A stretch of DNA of 64,000 nucleotides from Kocuria subflava (GTDB lineage: Bacteria > Actinomycetota > Actinomycetes > Actinomycetales > Micrococcaceae): NCBI RefSeq assembly GCF_012163155.1, contig NZ_JAAVUN010000011.1, forward strand, positions 1 to 64,000, read 5' to 3'. Numbering within the stretch: position 1 is the first letter of the stretch; each line of letters opens with the position of its first letter. Shown here one piece after another: positions 60,037 through 64,000 of this stretch. The translations under genes and the position numbers were made by a program. The notes under the pieces are model-generated. The model was not told the origin of the DNA and searched no databases. It saw only the letters and a program-made list of their open reading frames with translations.

Positions 60037-60258
60037 TCAGCGCTTGGGCTCCATGTCCGGTCCCCACCAACGCTCCCGGGGGACGTCCTGGTTCTTGCAC
60101 AGGGCGAACCACACGGTCTTGGGGTCTTCTCCCTGATTCAGAGCCTGCTCCGGTGTGCGATGCCCCAACTCCCCCAGCACGGTGTCCTGGACGAGCATTC
60201 GCCCCTGGCCCGCACCGAATTCATGCTCCAGCATCTGGTAAAAGCGACTCAGTCTCAC
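60037..60258 (-). CDS. DUF3046 protein
   Basis: 73 residues: MRLSRFYQMLEHEFG, then LGHRTPEQALNQGEDPKTVWFALCKNQDVPRERWWGPD-type sequence typical of DUF3046. Such small genes usually precede recA in actinobacteria, as here. Function unknown. Confidence 0.9.
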   Translation of the reverse strand: MRLSRFYQMLEHEFGAGQGRMLVQDTVLGELGHRTPEQALNQGEDPKTVWFALCKNQDVPRERWWGPDMEPKR

Positions 60259-60374
60259 AGTGGCTCCTCACAACACGACAGCGGGACCCAACGCCACCTG
60301 GGCATTGGATCCCGCTGTCTCCGGCAGGGACGCGATCAGCTCATGGCCGCGTGAGTCCGCCCGGGTGGAAAGTT

Positions 60375-60905
60375 TCAGTGGGCTCGTGCCCCGAATTCGT
60401 GCTGGTACTGCTCGCGCAGTTCAGCGGGCACGGTGTCCGGTGCCAGGTTGCCTTCAACCTCGGCAACACGGTCAGCCACCTCACGCAGCATGGCGGAGAC
60501 GGGGACATCGAGTGCAGAGCAGATCGATGCCAACAGTTCAGAAGAAGCTTCCTTCTGACCGCGCTCAACTTCACTGAGGTAACCCAGTGAAACTCGTGCG
60601 GAATGTGAAACCTCACGCAGGGTGCGCCCCTGACGCTGACGGACGGAACGGAGTACCTCGCCAATTTCCTGACGCAGCACAACCGGCTTGGGTTCCGAAT
60701 GAACGGAATCGTTGACGGTGGTGGTTTCGACGTCCTTCCAGCGGATGACGCCGTTGACTGACACGGGGGTCTTGGTCGTCGTGATGATTGGCTCCTCAAT
60801 AGTGCGGAAAAACTCCGCGTGGCCCGGAATTTTCACCGATCGGATCAGTTCCGGATGGCCCCTCCCTGGGCCGTCGACGGGTACAACCGCCTGACGGGTC
60901 ACCAT
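60375..60905 (-). CDS. XRE-family regulator, ClgR-like
   Basis: About 176 residues if ATG 60905 is used. The conserved part begins [51 protein letters not shown], a XRE-type helix-turn-helix nearly identical in pattern to ClgR/PopR regulators of Clp protease genes; the C terminus ends GARAH. The true start is uncertain: homologues begin near [10 protein letters not shown], and no good Shine-Dalgarno is visible for any candidate. Position between cinA and recA is the usual one for clgR. Confidence 0.85.
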   Translation of the reverse strand: MVTRQAVVPVDGPGRGHPELIRSVKIPGHAEFFRTIEEPIITTTKTPVSVNGVIRWKDVETTTVNDSVHSEPKPVVLRQEIGEVLRSVRQRQGRTLREVSHSARVSLGYLSEVERGQKEASSELLASICSALDVPVSAMLREVADRVAEVEGNLAPDTVPAELREQYQHEFGARAH

Positions 60906-60927
60906 TGTTCCCGATCGGTTCCGGGAT

Positions 60928-61452
60928 TTACTGGGAGAAGTCTGGGAACCGACAGTGTGCTGCAAGATTCTCCAGGGCAGCGGTCACGCTGGCCGTCCGG
61001 ATCTGGGCACGGGATCCACCTAAATGCAGTTCCTGAACGTGCGTGCCATCAGGCCCGGCCACACCCAGGAACACGGTGCCCACGGCCTTGCCGTCGTGCG
61101 GTTCGGGACCGGCAACTCCGGTGGTGGACACCGCCACGTCCACACCGAGGGCCTCACGCGCACCCTCGGCCATGGCTCGTGCCACCGCCGGATCCACAGC
61201 GCCCCCACGATCCAACAGATCGGCAGACACACCCAGGGTCCGGATTTTGACCGCATGTGAATAGGACACCACGGAGCCCTCGAACACCGCCGAGGCTCCC
61301 GGCACGGAGACCAACGCGGCCGCCACGGAACCGCCGGTCAGTGACTCGGCCGTGCCAATACTCAGCCCCCTGGCCGATGCCGCCGATATGGCTGCCTGGG
61401 CCGCTGCGAACACGGTGTCCGCGTGGGCCTCCTCACGACGGTCCATGTGCAT
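60928..61452 (-). CDS. nicotinamide-nucleotide amidohydrolase (CinA C-terminal/PncC family)
   Basis: 174 residues, only the C-terminal CinA domain: [38 protein letters not shown] and [18 protein letters not shown]. Deamidates NMN in NAD recycling in characterised members. Lies 5 bp after pgsA; likely one operon pgsA-cinA-clgR. Confidence 0.93.
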   Translation of the reverse strand: MHMDRREEAHADTVFAAAQAAISAASARGLSIGTAESLTGGSVAAALVSVPGASAVFEGSVVSYSHAVKIRTLGVSADLLDRGGAVDPAVARAMAEGAREALGVDVAVSTTGVAGPEPHDGKAVGTVFLGVAGPDGTHVQELHLGGSRAQIRTASVTAALENLAAHCRFPDFSQ

Positions 61453-61457
61453 CCGCC

Positions 61458-62084
61458 TCAGCTGTTGTCCACGGGGCGTCCCGCGGCCAGGGCGTCACGG
61501 CGCAACTGCCATGCCTTGATCACGTAGTCGATGCCGGTCACTACGGTGGAGATCAGCGCCAGGGCCATGAAGAACCACCCGAGCCACGCCCACCAGGCAC
61601 CCACCACGGGCACCAGCGGCAGGATCATGACCAGCAACGCGATGGTCTGCAGGACGGTCTTGAGCTTTCCACCCTTGCCGGCTGCCATGACCCCGTAGCG
61701 GATCACCACAAAGCGCATGAGGGTGATGCCCCATTCGCGCACCAGGATCATGATGGTCACCCACCACCACAACTCACCCAGCATGGAGAGCACCACGAAG
61801 GCCGCGCCGGTGAGCAGCTTGTCCGCAATGGGATCGGCGATCTTGCCGAAGGATGTGATCAGACCACGGGCCCGGGCGATGTCGCCGTCGAGCTTGTCCG
61901 TCAGCATGGCCACGGCGAACACGCCGAAAGCTGCCCAGCGCATGGCCTGGGAGTCATGGCCGAAAGGACCACCGGCCACCAGGAACCACACGAAGAACGG
62001 AACCAGCAGGATCCGCAACGTGGTCAGCGCATTGGGCAGGTTCCAGTTGGAGGCGTTGGGCGGCTGTGCGTCAGTTCGTGTCAT
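61458..62084 (-). CDS. pgsA: CDP-diacylglycerol--glycerol-3-phosphate 3-phosphatidyltransferase
   Basis: 208-residue membrane enzyme of phosphatidylglycerol synthesis. CDP-alcohol phosphotransferase signature DKLDGDIARARG followed by GKIADPIADK, and several hydrophobic helices. N terminus NLPNALTTLRILLVPFFVW is typical. Starts 6 bp after ftsK ends. Confidence 0.94.
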   Translation of the reverse strand: MTRTDAQPPNASNWNLPNALTTLRILLVPFFVWFLVAGGPFGHDSQAMRWAAFGVFAVAMLTDKLDGDIARARGLITSFGKIADPIADKLLTGAAFVVLSMLGELWWWVTIMILVREWGITLMRFVVIRYGVMAAGKGGKLKTVLQTIALLVMILPLVPVVGAWWAWLGWFFMALALISTVVTGIDYVIKAWQLRRDALAAGRPVDNS

Positions 62085-62090
62085 TTCGGT

Positions 62091-64000
62091 TCATCGTCCC
62101 GTCAGCTGCCAGGCGTCGTCGGACTCGGACTCCTCGGCGTCGTCGTCGTAATCAGTGGCAGCCGGGCCCGTGGGCTCGGCCAGGGGGTCCACACCGGCAT
62201 CCCCGCCGGAACCGCCCGTACCCGCGTGCTCCTGAGCCCCCACCACGACGGCGGTGGGCGGCTCCTCCCCGCGGATCACGGCCAGCGTGGCGGCCAGATC
62301 GTCCGGGCGCACCAGGACGTCGCGGGCCTTGGAACCCTCGGAGGGGCCAACCACGCCGCGGGATTCCATGAGGTCCATCAGACGCCCGGCCTTGGCGAAA
62401 CCCACGCGCAGCTTGCGCTGCAGCATGGAGGTGGAGCCGAACTGGGTGGTGACCACAAGCTCGACCGCCTGCAGCAGAACGTCGAGGTCGTCTCCGATGT
62501 CCTCGTCGATCTCCTTCTTGGGGGCCTCCTGAACCACGTCTTCCCGGTAATTGGCCTTCATTTGGGACTTGACGTGCTCCACGACCTCGTGGATCTCGGA
62601 CTCGGCCACCCATGCCCCCTGGACACGCATGGGCTTGGAGGCACCCATGGGCAGGAACAGGGCGTCACCCTGACCGATCAGCTTCTCCGCACCCGGCTGG
62701 TCCAGGACCACACGGGAGTCGGTGACTGAGGAGGTGGCAAAGGCCATGCGGGAGGGCACGTTGGCCTTGATCAGACCGGTGACCACATCCACGGACGGGC
62801 GCTGGGTTGCCAGCACCAGGTGGATGCCGGCGGCACGGGCCAGCTGGGTGATGCGCACAATGGCATCTTCCACATCGCGGGGGGCCACCATCATCAGGTC
62901 CGCCAGCTCGTCCACGATCACCAACAGGTACGGGTACGGCTTGATCTTGCGTTTGGAACCGGGTTCCGGCTGCACCTTGCCGTTGCGCACACCCTTGTTG
63001 AAGTCATCGATGTGCTTGTAGCCGTAGTGCGAGAGGTCGTCGTAGCGGGCATCCATTTCCCGCACCACCCACTGCAGGGCCTCCGCGGCCTTCTTGGGGT
63101 TGGTGATGATCGGGGTGATCAGATGTGGCACGCCCTCGTAGGCGGTGAGCTCCACGCGCTTGGGGTCCACCATGACCATGCGAACTTCATCCGGGGTGGC
63201 CCGCATGAGCAGGGACACGATCATGGAGTTCACGAACGACGACTTACCGGCACCGGTGGCACCTGCCACCAGCATGTGCGGCATCTTGGCCAGGTTCGCC
63301 ACCACGAACCCGCCTTCAACGTCCTTGCCCACGCCCATCACCATGGGGTGATCGTTCTTCCGGGCCGCCTGGGAGCGCAGCACGTCACCCAGCACCACGG
63401 TTTCGCGGTCCGTGTTGGGGATCTCGATGCCGATGGCGGACTTGCCCGGAATCGGCGAGAGGATGCGCACGTCCGAGGACGCCACGGCATAGGAGATGTT
63501 CTTGGACAGCGCGGTGACCTTCTCCACCTTGGTGCCCGGTGCCAGCTCGATTTCATAGCGAGTGACCGTGGGACCCCGGGAGAAGCCGGTGACCTCCGCA
63601 TCCACCTTGAACTGCTGCATGGTCTCCGTCAGCGCCCGCACCACGGCGTCGTTGGCCTCGGAGCGTTCCTTGGCAGGGGCGCCCTGGATCAACGACGACG
63701 ACGACGGCAGCGAGTACGCCACATCCCCGTCCAGTTGCAGCTGTTCCGTGCGTTCGGGGATCGGGGTGGCCTGTACTGCCACGGGAGCGTGGGCAGCCGT
63801 GGTTTCACCATCGGCTCCGTCAGCGTCGATCACAGCGGCAGCACTCGAGCCTGCGGCAGTGTCGGCTGCTCCCCCGCTGCCGCCTTCCAGGCCCTGTTCG
63901 CGGCGCAGTTCCTGGGCAGCCAGCTGATCCCGGGTGGGTCGCTTCTGCCCCGGACGCAGGCCGGTGGGTGCTTGTTCGGCTGACGTTGCGGTGGAACCGG
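62091..64000 (-). CDS. ftsK: DNA translocase FtsK (3' part; runs off the right edge)
   Basis: The frame stays open to the end of the window, giving about 636 residues of the C-terminal part. RecA-like motor: ...[17 protein letters not shown], Walker [11 protein letters not shown], Walker [13 protein letters not shown], then [12 protein letters not shown]. The gamma domain ([24 protein letters not shown]) reads KOPS and activates XerCD. An acidic tail follows. The N-terminal membrane domain lies outside the window. A run of four TCG serine codons (around 63692) is unusual for this genome. Confidence 0.95.
   Translation of the reverse strand, partial: GSTATSAEQAPTGLRPGQKRPTRDQLAAQELRREQGLEGGSGGAADTAAGSSAAAVIDADGADGETTAAHAPVAVQATPIPERTEQLQLDGDVAYSLPSSSSLIQGAPAKERSEANDAVVRALTETMQQFKVDAEVTGFSRGPTVTRYEIELAPGTKVEKVTALSKNISYAVASSDVRILSPIPGKSAIGIEIPNTDRETVVLGDVLRSQAARKNDHPMVMGVGKDVEGGFVVANLAKMPHMLVAGATGAGKSSFVNSMIVSLLMRATPDEVRMVMVDPKRVELTAYEGVPHLITPIITNPKKAAEALQWVVREMDARYDDLSHYGYKHIDDFNKGVRNGKVQPEPGSKRKIKPYPYLLVIVDELADLMMVAPRDVEDAIVRITQLARAAGIHLVLATQRPSVDVVTGLIKANVPSRMAFATSSVTDSRVVLDQPGAEKLIGQGDALFLPMGASKPMRVQGAWVAESEIHEVVEHVKSQMKANYREDVVQEAPKKEIDEDIGDDLDVLLQAVELVVTTQFGSTSMLQRKLRVGFAKAGRLMDLMESRGVVGPSEGSKARDVLVRPDDLAATLAVIRGEEPPTAVVVGAQEHAGTGGSGGDAGVDPLAEPTGPAATDYDDDAEESESDDAWQLTGR

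Overview
The window is a stretch of actinobacterial chromosome. It has high GC, many ATGA-type gene overlaps, TAGGCT-like -10 boxes placed directly before start codons, TCGAACA-N2-TGTTCGA SOS boxes and the gene order argC-J-B-D-F-R-G-H / tyrS / rrn. Gene content and order fit the Micrococcaceae (Arthrobacter relatives); I cannot name a genus from the sequence alone. Almost all housekeeping genes lie on the minus strand. No tRNA and no CRISPR array was recognised. The 16S gene itself lies off the left edge; only its promoter and leader are inside.  Layout, left to right. 1-630: leader of an rRNA operon reading leftward. 0.6-5.6 kb: tyrS, a HelD/HelR-type RNA polymerase-recycling ATPase, apt and a 3-methyladenine glycosylase. 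5.6-18.4 kb: arginine biosynthesis (argH, argG, argR, argF, argD, argB, argJ, argC) with tandem ArgR boxes before argC and argG, split by two acyl-CoA synthetases and an ankyrin protein. 18.5-24.1 kb: a quinone oxidoreductase, a membrane protein and pheST.  24.2-35.8 kb: accessory region and the main discovery. A DUF559 gene flanked by two 69-bp repeats has been split by a 10.3-kb transposon (element A, 24883-35154). Element A contains a second, related 6.3-kb transposon (element B, 27610-33941). Each has long terminal inverted repeats beginning TGTG and a perfect 9-bp target duplication. Each encodes a serine resolvase, a DD35E transposase and a TniB/TnsC-like ATPase. In A the transposase and ATPase are one fused polypeptide. 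A carries cadmium/lead genes (cmtR, cadD); B carries mercury genes (merA, a MerR-type regulator and a broken flavoprotein gene).  35.8-42.2 kb: NUDIX hydrolase, rRNA methyltransferase, the infC-rpmI-rplT operon (AUC start codon and attenuator leader), an SDR, a serine-hydrolase-like protein and DUF1844. 42.2-48.5 kb: histidine genes hisC-B-H, a 55-codon membrane ORF, priA and sseB, headed by a LysM membrane protein divergent from lexA across SOS boxes. 48.5-57.8 kb: alcohol dehydrogenase, a DinG-like helicase, hflX, an RsmC-like methyltransferase, dapF, miaA and miaB. 57.8-64 kb: recX, recA with SOS and RecA-NDp-type promoter elements, DUF3046, a ClgR-like regulator, cinA, pgsA and the 3' part of ftsK, which runs off the right edge.
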